Part shown: positions 49,217-63,100 of the stretch, piece after piece | Layout of the letters: each line of letters starts with the position of its first letter | Numbering within the stretch: position 1 is the first letter of the stretch | Assembly: GCF_901933205.1 (NCBI RefSeq) | Contig: NC_044573.1 | Coordinates: forward strand, 36,800,993 to 36,864,992 | Direction: 5' to 3' | DNA: 64,000 bases | From: Camarhynchus parvulus | Lineage: Eukaryota > Chordata > Aves > Passeriformes > Thraupidae | Program-made: the position numbers and the translations under genes | Notes under the pieces: generated by a model | Told to the model about the DNA's origin: nothing | The model's input: the letters and a program-made list of their open reading frames with translations, nothing else | The model's database searches: none

Positions 49217-51188
49217 TCAGTCTCCCAATTTCATATTCTGGCACACAGTGTCCTAGTATTTCTTTTAAAAAAATAAAATAAACTCAACTGGCCAAAGAGG
49301 TATCTATCCTAGCAATCCTATTTTCAATAGTGGCTACAAACAGCAGATGGGAGAAACACAACAGGGCAAGCATATATGACACTTCTCTTTCACTCTTCAA
49401 ATCTCCATTTATTTTCAGCTCAGGGATTTCCAAAAGTGGATAAGGATTGTGTGAATTATCTACTGGTAAGACAACATTCTGTCTGGATCATGGCACTAGT
49501 TTTCAGCTCTGCTGCTGCAAAAGATAGTCATTATAACTGATAATAAAAATGGAAATAAAACTGAAAATAAAGCTTAAAGAAAGGGGCTAGCTGTTTTTAG
49601 AAGATACTCCAGCTCATTAAAATTTGATTATCATTTTTAAAAACCCCCTCAGAATAAAACCTAATAATTTCAAAGGGTACTGAGGAATTCCATTGCAGAG
49701 AATGAGACTAAAAAAGTCTACCTGATGTATCAAGAATTGGGTGAGATACAGCAGTCTTTGTATAGGAACCCAGGAAAAAAGTATACTGCTACAAACCTCA
49801 TTGCTCAGGTCTTCTCAGTGCAGTCAAAGCTCAGCTCTATGGAGATGTATTCACATGTACTTTTTTCAAAGGTTCACATCTCTTTCTAACACCCCAATTT
49901 CTGCTTCAGTTTCAATAACTAGTTTGTGGCTCTGCTATCATACAGCTAAGGGTGAGAAAACAGCATCATTTTCAAAAATAATAACTTTCTTCCAGATCAA
50001 AATCTATGTTTCTCTCTCTACTCAATTTTAGGTTGGCACAAGGTCAATACTCCAAAGCAAAAGATTCCATTAAGTTTCAATACTTTATGTAATTCAAGAG
50101 ATGACATACTATTAAATATGTATTTTCAAAATTCCCAAGTGGAGACCAGAAATGTTACTGAAACTGTCTGGAGAAGGGCTCTGTGTCTCTGCCCATGTCA
50201 GTTGCTGAAAATCCCAATTTCTGCTCAGGGTTTATGAAAGCCATTGAAATTCCACAATGCCACTGACTCCTGCCAGCACAAATTGAGTCTTTACATCATT
50301 CCACAATTTATGTGACTAAATGAATAACTTTTATTTTCTTTATCAAACAGAGATGACATCATAAAAACTAGAGTTTTTAGGTTTTCAGATATCTACTGTG
50401 AAAACTAAAGCTTTAAAAAAATCACAAAACATTATAAAAAATTTTCTAAGGGTTAATTTTTGATGGTGTACTATATGCAAACTTCTCTTCATTATGGATT
50501 TTCTAGAGAAATAATTTACATAATGTATATCAAGGTATGGAATTTTTTATGCATAAATTAAATATGGGTAAGATGATTTTGGTTTTTTTTTTATAACCAA
50601 AGCTGGGAAAAGCTGCTACGATAATATTCATATTCCAATGCAGTCTTAAACAAATAAATTGCTACTCTGCCTCCATAATATCTCTCTCATTGTCAGTGGC
50701 AGCTGGAAGATCAGCAGGTTTTCATCTATTATCATTACTTACTGGGCTTGATGATGATTACTGTGCCAGTTAAGCCTGGGATCAAGTAATTAGTACTTGT
50801 AACTGAGAATGTGAGCCCTATCACAGCTTCTGCCACTCATGGTAAATGTAAAAATAAAAACAAGTTCTGTATGACTATATTTAGTGTGAAGTTTATATTC
50901 TAACAGAGAACCATGACACGATCCCTGAAATGTTAGTGAATTGTTCCTAAAAGTGACCGGTTTTTAAAACGAGTCTTCTGACTAGAATTAATACTTTCAT
51001 GACTTGTAAAAAACACCTTATACTGAATGGTCCAAAACCTGCACAGAAGAAAGGTTTGTCTGTGATTGTGTTTTTCCCCATGGGATTTAAAAACATTAGT
51101 CCTTTACACTGACATAGCATACTATGATCTCCACAATATCAGCATCATCCTCACCTTACAGTCACCTCCAGAAGGGGACACACAGAGA
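49217..51188. other. Unique AT-rich DNA between the direct repeats
   Basis: No retroviral or transposon coding sequence was seen between the two copies, so they do not look like LTRs of an intact element. Confidence 0.5.
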
Positions 51189-51365
51189 GTTTTTTTCATT
51201 TCAGTCTTAATGTGACAAAAAACATTGGTAGATAATTTTCAAAACCATAGTAATTCATGTCAAAAGCAATGACAATTTTTTCAAATGCAAATCAGCAAAT
51301 AGGCTGCCTGCTGTGTTTCTCTCTAACAAATATCCTGGGGTGGTCCTTAATGCAAACATTAAGAC
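51189..51365 (+). repeat. Dispersed ~180-bp direct repeat, copy 2
   Basis: Partner of 49034-49216, in the same orientation about 2.15 kb away. Shared strings include gtaattcatgtcaaaagcaa and aaataggctgcctgctgtgt. A GC-richer patch (51366-51500) that is absent after copy 1 follows directly. Confidence 0.9.
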
Positions 51366-54300
51366 CCAACAGGGCTGCTTTGGCCCTGCTCCACTGCGTG
51401 GGTGCCCTCCATGGCCTGCTGGGTGTCTGCCCTGGAAATGCCCAGGGAGAGAAGACTCAGAGTGGGAGCTACACTAAATGTATCACACTGAGTTTGCCAA
51501 CTGCCCTTGCTCCTTATGTTGCCTCTCATACTGTTTCTAGGAATGCTCGTGAATGTCTATGAATGATGCCAGAAGGAACCCAAATTTCAACTGCTCCATG
51601 CTATTCTAATAAAGTTGTGTTATTATTCACACAATAAGACCACACTGCTATAAAACATGAGAACAATACCATTAACAACTTTGAAATAAATTCAAGCTGT
51701 AGCTAAAAAAATCGGGTATACAAGATTTGTATAAGATAATGATACTTCCCTGAAAAACTCCAAATACTAAGGGACAAGGGATGAAGTACATTTCTGGGAA
51801 AATAACATAATATGTAATGAAGAAATACAGAAACAAATATGGATAGTGTAAACACCTTGAAACAAAAGCTGTTTAAAAAACCTGCAATTATTCCTTAGAA
51901 GAAGAAAACACTGATTTAAAACTGAAGAAAAAAAGAGTTTCTGTAAAATTTACAATGATTAAACTTTTCCAGTATAGATAAAACTTGAGAATTTTATTCA
52001 GATTCAGAGTGTTATTCAGATTAAAGCAAGTTTATATTATAATATGTTACTATTTCTGGAATACTTTCACCAAACTTTTAGCATGCCATCAGTAAGCAAA
52101 GATTTATTTAAATTAAGTACAGTAAATTTCAGCTAACTTTAAAATATTAATAATTTCAACTTTGGGCACAGGCTTAAGGAACATTTTAATAACTAGCATA
52201 AAACAATTATTGTTTGGTTTATATAGCATAATCCATTACTAAGCAATATTTATCACATCTACATTGAACAACTTTATTTCCTACACAGAAAAATTACTGA
52301 ACTGTGGCCACTCCAATTTTATAAATTGGAACACAGCCAGTGTGCCACAGTTCTGAGAGTTGCATTGTGGAAAGTAATAATCACTGAATAGGAAAGCTTC
52401 TGTTAAAAAAAATCTATTAAAAATACTTAATCCACTGGACTATGAAATTTTGATATGGTTGTCACATTTTACAGCTCCAAATTTTCAGGAAAGAGGAGGG
52501 ATAGTAGAAAAAGAAAAAAGATTTCTATAAAAATTTAAAATATTTTTTATTTTCAAATTAAAACTTTTTCTTTGAGTCAGATATGAGAAAACTTTTTCTT
52601 GTGACAGAACCACATTATTAAAATATCTATAAATAAAATATGTAAAATTTTGCCTTGGATTAGAAAATGGCTAAAAGACAAAACTTTCCCTTTTTTTTCG
52701 AAATTATGAAAATGAGGATCTGTGTAATGACAGAAAGCTGGGGCCTGAAGCTTAAGTGCATTCCTGCAGTTGATAAAGAACAAAAAATTATTGAATCTTG
52801 GACTGAACAGTGGTTTATCCAAGAGGCAATGCATCAGGGAAATCATAATAATAATTTTCATGATTGTCATAGCATGGTTACTAATCTACCTTTTTAAGAT
52901 GGTAGTCGAGTTTATACTGCATTAGAGAACATAAAACTGCTGTGCAAGCAAAAGTTTATTCTTCAAAAAACTTAAAAAGAGATGGAAGAGGACTGAGCCT
53001 GACTCTCTCCAAATGAACGTTTAGCTGCTATTAGGGCTCTCCTGAAAAATATGGAAGACTGATTCTGGCACCACATCAAATGTTACAGAGATGTAATTCT
53101 GTCTCTCAAATACTGTGCTATTTTTTTTCATGAAGACACTTGAATTTCATCAGATCTGAAATAGATTTCCAAACCCCCAAATGTTTTGCAAAATGGCATT
53201 CCTCTTTTTTTGGCTATTACTACTGATTGCATGACTTCCACTGACATTTTTGACAGAATTGACAGTTTTGAGAAACATTTCTATTGTGTAAAATAAGCAT
53301 TTCCAAGGGAAAATTACTTCACCAGATATAATTAATTTGTATTAACACATTCTCATACATTTTGCTTTTTACCAGAAAGCACAAGATACTCAATTCTGTT
53401 GTTAGAACAAGCAGCAATTTCATTTAGAAACAAAGAATGATGTATTTGAATTTCTGCACAATCCCTTTTAAACTAAGAATATTTGCCTTGACAAAACTGC
53501 CTTATGAAGAAAGGCACATTGTAATTTAAGTACCTTGGATCAAATGAAGCTAAGTGACAGTGCCATCCTTATTATGTTGTTCCCATTCTATCCTCCTGAT
53601 TCTAAATAGTGATGAATTTATTAATCTCATCCAAATAGTTCTCATTTCCAAGATATGACCATGTCTTAGTGTCAAATCCCAATAAACCAAATTTCCATAC
53701 TTAAACCAAAGCTGTTAACGTATCACACAATAGTGTATGTGCAGGTGGAGATTTGATTCAGAATCTCATCTGCCACAGTTTTCTCAGAAATAATCCATAG
53801 CATTCAAGAGCTGCCAAAGTTGGATCATTCTCTAGTACATTTTTAAAAATTCCTTGGCACAGCATTACTACCAAATATTTGGAATTAAAACACATTTGTA
53901 TAGATACATTCAGGTCATGTCAGTTTTAATCACCACAGTTTCTAGTTACCATTAAAATCTCTACTATATCTATGTTTTGCTATTATTAGTCTTTCAAGAT
54001 AAAAGCAATTTACACTTCATTATTCTTAGAGTCCTTAGGGCATACTTGGCAAATGTAGCATTCTGCATAAATATTTTATATGCATTATATAAAAATTGAA
54101 GGAAAATATCTGATTTCATAACATGTTGTTGAATACAGGATACAAGTGCTTGACAGCAGGGTGTTTACTTCCAGCTTATGAGCTCAAATTCAACATGAAG
54201 CTGAAAAGACAAAGGTATCACCAGTTGTTAAACCATCTATGACTTTTATTAAATGAAAGTCACAGATGTTAGAGTCAGTCATGACTATTATGATTTTCAG

Positions 54301-57300
54301 GTCTGGGTTCAGACTCAGTTTTTGTCACAAAGTTTTACAGAATAATTTCATCATAAAACCTATGAATTGTATGAGGTAAAACATTTCTTTTTGAAATGCA
54401 TCCTTCTTGGTTTGCACTTCACCTGTTGAAGAATCTACTCTACTGTAATATGCACTTTACTATCAAGAATGTGTCAGTGCCCACTTAGGTAACAGAATGT
54501 TACAAAATACATTAAAAGAAAGAAGACCAAAGCCTTTCAGTATAGATGGCAGTGTAAAGGAATGTCCTTTTCCAACACAGATGGAACAGTGCTCAAAGAA
54601 AAGAAAAAAAAAAAAGTACTATTTTTGAGTGAAACATAAAGTGAAAAATACATAAGAAAAGGGGTCTGCAACCAAGTAAATTGCACAGAACCAGGTTAAT
54701 GGGCTTTATTCACTTTGTTTAGACCTACCTCTTCCTATCAGATCTTATTAAAAAAGAATATATTTATTTTTATTTATTGCTCTTTGGTTTTGACTGTTTT
54801 TCTTTTTACACACAGAGCATTGCATTTTTTATTAAAAAATACATTTCAAGTTGTATAGCTGAATCCCAACATATTAATCAAAAATGAGAATGCTTCCTTT
54901 TAACTGCAAAATAGAGCACAAACTGCTTGAAGTGTTTTACTTTAATGCTTTATAAATACTGGCTAATACTTCAGCGATATAAAATGAATTATTGACATTT
55001 CAGTGCATTCCTATTTGGAGTGCAGAAAGCTTCAATTTTTTTCATTTGTATATAATTAGGCTCTAAATTTCAATTATTTTCTCTACAAAGAAGGTAGCAA
55101 GTAAAGATACAAACATAAACTTTCTTCCATATCCATGTCATTTAATCTCCACCATTTCACAGTGTAAAGTACAAAGCTTTTCACAGTCACCTAATGAATG
55201 AGATTCTTGTGTCTTATTGAATATAGGAACATGATTGAAGAGTCCTAACTTTTGCATCATTTAAAAATATCAGTGGAAAACAAAGTATGTAAGCTTTAAA
55301 GACTAGGTAAGACTAATGAGTGGAATATTTAAAATGTCTTTTGGGATCAAAAAAACCAAATTAACAAAAATGTTTTCACTCAGTAAATTTGATGTACGCC
55401 TACCCACAAGACTCGTTTGTCTTCCTGAAAAAAAGTTGTAAAAGTCCTTCCCTAAGTTTTCAAAGCTTTGGAAGTCCTTAATTCCAGCACAGGCAGAAAA
55501 GAATAGAAAAAATTCACAGTCCTTTGTACCTTATGGTTTTGGTTGATCACTTGCTCATAAATTAACACTATACAAACCAGTGCGTAGCAAAGGGGTTGCA
55601 TATGTGACATTGAAGGTAGACTTTGAAAGTGGTGACTTTTGTCTCCCCAGCATTCTGAATACTAATACATAGAAAACAAAATCTTTGTTTAAAGCCTTAG
55701 GCTGTGCCTTCAGAAACAGCAATTAGACTCTCCCTGTTAATTGAAAAATTTCAAATACAATTTAGAAGGAAAACAGACAAAATGCAGAAGTACAGTTCAA
55801 AGCTTAAAAATATCTTGTTCAGATAACATACTTTAAACATATTTATTACATTGGGGAGGAAGTAATCTATTTGTTTTAAAATTTTCAAGCATGATGTCCT
55901 ACTTTCCTACATTATTTCCTTTTTTTTCTGCCAGGGAACCAAAAGAAATCCATGTGGTTTTTACTTTTTCCAATGCATCTCAGACTTAACTGTATTCAAA
56001 CAAATGTTTCCAGTTATCCTCTCTATCCAGATGGTCTTTTTTCCTGTTCTATATTCCTATTGTGAAGTCTTACAGACAATAGACCAACATCCCTACTCAT
56101 CATGCCCTTACTCTTACTATACAGTGCTAGTGCATCTGGATGAAAATATTTCAAAAAACCATATTTTTGACACATGCCAAGTAATTCTTAGGAAAAAATA
56201 TAAATTCTCAGAATAGCCATTTATCCCAAAATTTGTATTTTAAAAAAATTAAAAAGGTTTCATCTGATAAGGTACTAGAACTCATATAACAAAATCAGTT
56301 CTCATGCATTTGGAAATAAAAAAACACCTCTTTGCTAAAAATAGGCATGCTAGTTTTCAGCTGAAAGAATTTTTCAGGAAGTCATGTGTGCCTGTAAAGT
56401 GGTGCTTATAATAAAAGTGCCTCTCAGCTACAGTGGTATTGTGTGCTTAAGCACATCTTCTACTTTGTTTGATTTGCAGCCAATACTCTGATAAAAAACC
56501 AATCATCCCTCTATGTTTTTCTTCTACTGAACTGTTTGTTTATTTTGCTGACTGCAGAGTAGTGCACATGACAGGGCTGATAAGGAATCCAAATTTATAC
56601 CAGCCCATGCCTGTGCCTACATCCTGTTTAGTTCCATGGAAGCTGACACAGCTGCTAGGAAGATACTACATAGTTCATTATGTCTTAAAAGAGCTGGTCT
56701 GACTAGATCAGTTCATCCTGGCAGTGCTTCTGAAAAACACCTTTATGGATAAGGACTTCACAGTCAAGTCCTTGTGAACATTCTCATTTCAGGCACCTTA
56801 ATGAAGCATCACAATTACAGCAGTTTGGATGTTTCTGTTCTATCATTTCATTTTTCTGTACTTGAGTACTGGCTTCTTGAACAACCACGGTGCATTTAAA
56901 ATTCATACATGGATGTTAACATAATACTAGCAATGAAGGGTTTTTTGCATGACATTAAGGACAGAAGACGGGAGACGCAAAAGGCTTTGCAGGTACAAGA
57001 TGCGTTATTAAATCCTGAAGTACATTTTTTGGTGAATTTTCCTTGCTGTCACTTCAGAAATACTCTCTAAGTTTAAACCACACATGGTTTTGCATTCCCA
57101 TCTTGATTTACTGTATCAGAAACTGAACAAGCCTGACACTTTAACACTAATGGAAGGAATACATCATTGTATTCTGTAATTTGCTTCTGTTGAACTTCAG
57201 TTACATGTTGACTTTGCTTTGATATTTTTGTTTCTGTTTGTTTTCATTACCAATTCTTTTAATTTTGAATTTCCCCAAAGGCTTGATCACGAACTTGCAC

Positions 57301-59490
57301 TTTAATGGGAAAAATGACTACCTTTTTTCCTTGCAAGATTTAGAAATGGCAGTTATAGAAAGTTCCTGTTACTGCTTTTGCTCTGAAGCCAAGTCTTTGA
57401 AACAAAACTAATACTACCTAACTTCAGAAATATTGTTTTGTGAGCTCTCTAGCAAGCCATTTTTTATAAAATTCACAGTAAGGCTGACATTTTTCGCTTT
57501 GTATCCATAGAGAGACACTAATTTCTTTTCAAAATCTCCACATCTTCAGAGATTTTAGACTAATTTCAGGCTGCCTGACTGCCACAGTCTGTGTGCTGCC
57601 TGATCTCTCTCATCTGCTGTGAAATCCATTGTTCAACTACACTTACACTTCTCAGCAGTGTTCTTCATTAGGACACATTGCAGAGGATGAGAATCCTTAT
57701 TCTCAGCATTACCACTATTAGGCATAGCCATCCTTAGATTCTTTACAATCACACAGTACCTGCAGATACACCAACAATGCACCAATGCTATTTTTTTTTC
57801 TTTTTATGGCATCATTTTATCAGACGGAGAATATTTTCTTCCAATTATGACATTTTTAGCACTTCTTAATGTGTGGGTGTGGCTTTCTGCTCTCTTCTAA
57901 ACATCTCCATGCTTTTTATTTGAATGTCCTGATCTTTTACATTTTCTTGAGCTTGTTTTAAGTCACAGTTTGAAATTAAGGTTTTAAAAAACATCATATC
58001 TTGTAATATCTTTCTTGAACAGGAACTTGATCTCAGGGAGGAGAAATGGATGGAATCTCCAAGGAGATGCAGACGGTGCATCTCCTGCAGGTTAAGTCCA
58101 GTTGGACCCAAAGGGATATTGTAAGGATAGGGATTCTAACATGGTATGCTCACTCTTGAGACCTCCATATGACCTAAATGGATCTAAATTTCAAATATAT
58201 TGCATAGAAATGTAAATATGGGAATACTCTCAGTGAGGGATCTCTGGCCAGTGAACGCAGTTAAGGTAAAGAACACCACTTGGCTTTAAGAACAACCTGT
58301 AAGGGATACCAAGCCACCAGAGATGGAGAGTCTCAAAAAACTAAATGGACAAAGGTAATGTCCTGCATATACCACACAGCTACCAGACTCAAAAAACCCT
58401 GCAGTCAGACTGTGTAGCTTCCAAAAAATCCCTGATACTTTTGAGTTTGACACTGCTCTAGAGAAGGAAAACAGTAAATAAAATGTGCTAAAGACTAATC
58501 TCTGCTTTTCAGGCTGGCAACACAGCAGTTTTTATTCACTTGCCAGAATTACTCAAAATGGAACAGCAGCATCTAAAGTGCCTGTTGGGAACAGATCCCA
58601 ACATATGCTGTTGACTCAAGCTACTCCTGAGAACTGTCTGTGAAATTACTAGGTTGGAGAGCACCAAAGCTACAACAGAGAGTATGCTGGTAATAAAAAT
58701 GCATGGATGGCTTCTTAGCAGTACTTGAGCCCTTGCCACCACCCAGTTCCATTCTCTCATAAACACACAAGCCAGGTGACCAGCGCTGATGCCCTGAAGT
58801 TGTTACACTGCAAACAGCAGTACCAGAACTGACACTGCTTTTCTAACATACTGCATGGTGCTTGTACACCTGCTGCGATGAATGGGCTTACACAAGACTC
58901 TGAAGGACTCAGCTGCAGTAGCAAAGTCAGACTGAGGAGTCTTTAGAAAAGTATTTCTTGGCATAAATTTCACCCTTTTTATAGAAGCAGTAGATCGGGA
59001 CCCAGTTTTCACATATCAAGACAAGTGTGACTTTTTATATGAGGATTTCAGTCATACAGATATGGCACAGAAACTATAACTATAAAGACATGAGAACTGA
59101 TGAAACTGAGGTTGCCATGGAACATCTTAGATAGAAAATTATCCACAGGATTGCTGAAGTTGAATTTGAAGCTGATCCTAATCTATAATTTAAAAAAAAA
59201 GAACAACCCACCCAAGAGAGCCAGCTGGAAACAAGCTTTTATAGAGCTATCATTTACCTTCAAGAGCTTACTATTAAAACATTAACCAAGGACAAGGAGT
59301 TTCCTTAGAAAAAAAATTTGTAGCGTTTATGTAAAGACATCAGCTAATTCTACCTTAAACATCTCCCTGAACTTCATTTAAGAGTGAAGTTCTAGCAAAG
59401 TTTCTCCCTAAGCAGAAGCTTCCATGAATACATGCACAGGATCATGACATTTACCTTGGAAGTGTGAGCACAGGAGGTATCAGAGAGATA
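51366..59490. other. Unique AT-rich intronic DNA
   Basis: The first 135 bp are GC-richer. The rest holds an A run (54604-54616), T-rich patches, and a small hairpin (aggagatgca / tgcatctcct around 58062-58086). No exon 2, RNA gene or repeat family recognised. Confidence 0.5.
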
Positions 59491-59535
59491 TATAGCACAA
59501 ATTGCAAGACTGAAAGATTATAGCACAAATTGCAA
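59491..59535 (+). repeat. 28-bp-period tandem duplication
   Basis: tatagcacaaattgcaa occurs at 59491-59507 and again at 59519-59535 without mismatches. Confidence 0.85.
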
Positions 59536-60115
59536 ATGGAAAACTACAGCCCCTTAGGATTTAAAGCCAACGGAAAAGATTAAAAAATCCTATCTCCAAC
59601 AGCTCCAAGAACTATACAGTACCTGATCTCAATACAAAGGACCTAACAAGCAAAATCATCAAGACAGATTCCTAAGCTGGACAAGTCTTCTTTGGGAAGC
59701 ATCTAACACTCCCTATTGAATAGAAAGAGAACTTAGGCAATTGTATCAGGCTAGACACCCAGTCTTTTAGGCGGCTGCAATGTGGAAAAATGTACTATGG
59801 TCTTTATATGGCCTTAATTTACAGATAGACCAGCTTCCCAAGCCAGAAATTACTTCCACCCAAATGGACATACAAAGCTGCATCAAGGAGAGAAAATTTG
59901 ATAAAGCAGTTCAAACTTAGAGAAAAATTCCTAAATAAATGCAGTAAAAACTATGCTGATTAACAAAATCCAATTACATTGAGGAGATACCTACTATTTA
60001 ACAAAAATACTCTAAAAATATCAAGAACATCTCCTGTGCCTTGAAAAGAATGTGACTGCTCTGGTATTTTTTAGTCCTTCATTCTGTCGTGAAGGAAGGA
60101 TAAAAGCATGGATGA

Positions 60116-60157
60116 CTGTGACCTAATAATAATTTCCTGAGAATTATTAGGTCACAG
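60116..60157. repeat. Perfect inverted repeat (15-bp arms, 12-nt loop)
   Basis: Left arm ctgtgacctaataat (60116-60130) and right arm attattaggtcacag (60143-60157) are exact reverse complements around a 12-base spacer. The arms are too short for a convincing microRNA precursor, and no T-run terminator follows. Confidence 0.9.
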
Positions 60158-63100
60158 ACAGACTGTTTCAGATGTGAAACTGAGTGTCCCATGACTCCAG
60201 GAACTGGAAAAAAAACCCAAAAAAAACCAAACCTACTCTCTACCCAGTTTCTTCTCCGAGTGCAGTCTGAAAGCTAGTTTGGCCTGGGTTTCTTTCACTT
60301 CCCCCAAAATTATGTCACTGATTTTCTTAGAACCTTACCTTACTATGTTAGGTCAGATCTAACATGGCAAGTGTAGTCAAGTAAGTAGTGGTTGTTTTGG
60401 ACCCTAAAACAATAGGAGAAAATATCTGTGGGAGCTGAGACTATCATTTGAGTGAATTCACTGTTTTGCTACAGATGGGTGGAACTGCTGTTCTACATAT
60501 TTTCCAGGCTTCCTAATTTATACTGTGTATATTAATACCAGCGGCAAAATTGTAGCAGCAGAGCTTTCCCCATACAAAACAGTGTCACAGGATCAAAACA
60601 CAGCCACATCTTTTCATTTTTAAAGGTATTTTGACTCTGCTCATCTCAACTGCATCATTTATATAACAGATCTGTTAAAATTTATGACCCTTCTAGCAAT
60701 AAATAATGGAGGTAGTATGAAATTATTTCAGTCAGAAACTGAAGGGAAATTCAATACTGTAAACTCAGTCAACTGGAAACCTGAATTTCAAATCATATGG
60801 CAAAATTTATTACAATGAGATCTGCAGCAGTTCTACTATTCATTTTTACCACTTCTATGCAAGTACCCTCTTCAATCAATGCAAGAATTTGACTTCATCG
60901 TTTTCAGAAATAAAACATTTTTTTGCTCTTAGGAAAGTTCCTTGCCATACTCAGTACCTTTATTCTAACTTGTACCACACCTGCCCTTTGGAAATTTCTG
61001 GACTGTCTCTAATTTTATTGGCTTCCCTGTATATAAGGTATTGGTTGTATCTCTCCAGTTTTTATAACAAGATAGTGAGAATTAAGAACTGTTACTGGGA
61101 AAGCTAACATGTGTTAGCTTTAACATGTGTTTGCCACGGAAAGAAAATATGCATCTGGGGAAACTGGGAACATTTTTAGACATACTGAGTGTGGAGTTTG
61201 CATCACTTAGGGACATGTTTCCCACACATAGATTCTCATTTCTTGTCTGTTAACTTTCCTTATTCTTTCTCATATAGTCACTCAGCTATAATAATATTGA
61301 GTGTTTAATATAGTACTCAGTAACTGTTCAGCAGTTATTGGAAACATTTTAGGCAAAAGCTCACAGCTGTTAACCTAAACAGAAGTCACTTATCTTTTAA
61401 GACTTGTGAGTAACAAATTACTAAAATAAAACAATAATTAAATGATCTCTCTTGAGGGTTTGGGTCTTGAATTTTGTGTGCAACTACAAGCAGGTGTAGA
61501 CTCACTGGGAAACTCTTAAGGATTTTGTGACATTTCTTCTGCCCATACTTCACATCTGATCTATTTTTAAAGCACTGACTTTTGAGCTTACATTTTTAGT
61601 AATGTCTTCAGGCTATTTGTTCCCAGAGTGTTAGAAAATGCATTTAAGAAAATTGTTATCCAGCCACAGGTACTATTCTATGGTCTAGGCATGCACACTG
61701 AATGAAACCAGGGCTGAAAGTGTGCCAGGATATTTTTCCTGTGCTCGTAGTCATTCTTTATGTTGCATAATTTTCTTTACTAACTTTTTTTTTTAATCCC
61801 AGGGTAGTGATATAATATTGCTAAATATGTTTCCTGGGAAAGACACGGATATGTTTTTCCAGAAACTATGTCATTTAGGAGCCTGACTTCTCATCATAAT
61901 ATCAAAGTAAATGATTAGGTGCACTACTAATGCAGATTTTTCTTCATATAAAAGCTAGGAGATTTCTTCTCCAAGCATGCATGGGTCCAATAAAAAGGAG
62001 AAGCTATTTTCAATCTGCCTTTGATGAGGAGTTATGCTAATTTCAAAGAGGACATTTAAACCATAGGCTGGCATTACACAGTCCTGAATTTATTCTTTCT
62101 TAATTAAATACAATATACAATAGCTAAAAAAACCTCTAAGTTGTTAGGTACTTAAACTCTGCAATTTAGCATCTCCTTCTCCTCTTACTAAAAAAATGTA
62201 TTTAGCTTACACATGGAATTCTTAGAAAGTCAGCATTTAGTTGAATATTGTTCTCGCCAGTTTTTACTTTGAAAGTCAATGAAACCAACAGGAAAGGTTG
62301 AATACTTTTGAAAATTTTCCTCAATTGCGTACATGCATCCTAGCATTTTGTGGCAGAGGAAAGAATTGAAATAAAAGCCTATTTTTGTATCACTTACTTT
62401 TTAAAACCATTACTGTATTAGATGGAGGTAACTTAATCTTTCTGTATGTATGGAAAAATGCCAGGCTGGAAAAGCAGCAGGGAAAAAAGGAACTATGCAA
62501 CAAAATGCTTGACCTAGTGCACCAGGTTTCACAGGTGTGTTAGCAATCTTAACTAATACACAACATGAGAGCTTTGGGGAGCATAGAGGATACTTTTGTG
62601 CACAAAAAGAGTGAGAAATAGGTCAGTGAAAGTTGGATGAGAACTCTGACTTGATTAGGAGCATTGTAAATATCACAGAATTAGCATGAAAAGGAGGAGT
62701 ACAGTTAAGTGCAAATCCTACCATAGAAAAGGTTTTCTAAATCATCAGAAAGCCTGTCTCTCCAGCTGAGCCATTTAATAATCCCTTACTTTTATGATTC
62801 CTACTGCAGAGCATAAAATGGCCCAAAAACTGTTTTGGAACCAAAATGTAACTGCTTAACAAGTTACTGAATGCAAAACAAAACTAAGAAAACTGAACTA
62901 AATTATTAAATCCGGATCCTGTGACATCAACCATGAGAGACATATTTCAGCACTGTGAGGCAAACCACTATGTAAGCAAGAATAAAAGTAGACTGTTAAG
63001 AATACAGCACAGAAAACAAAGATTAATTTGTACCAATTATATTTGGTTTATTTTTCAGGATGTCTCTCCTTTCCTCCCATTTTTCAACACTACCTGAGAA

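Noticed and set aside
49034..51365. Intact LTR retrotransposon bounded by the 180-bp repeats
   Set aside because: No gag/pol-like coding sequence, primer site or TG/CA ends between or at the repeats.
57866..58111. Minus-strand frame containing NCDL, briefly considered as parkin-like
   Set aside because: Only the four residues match; no Ubl sequence or splice sites. The true NCDL exon is at 14361-14601.
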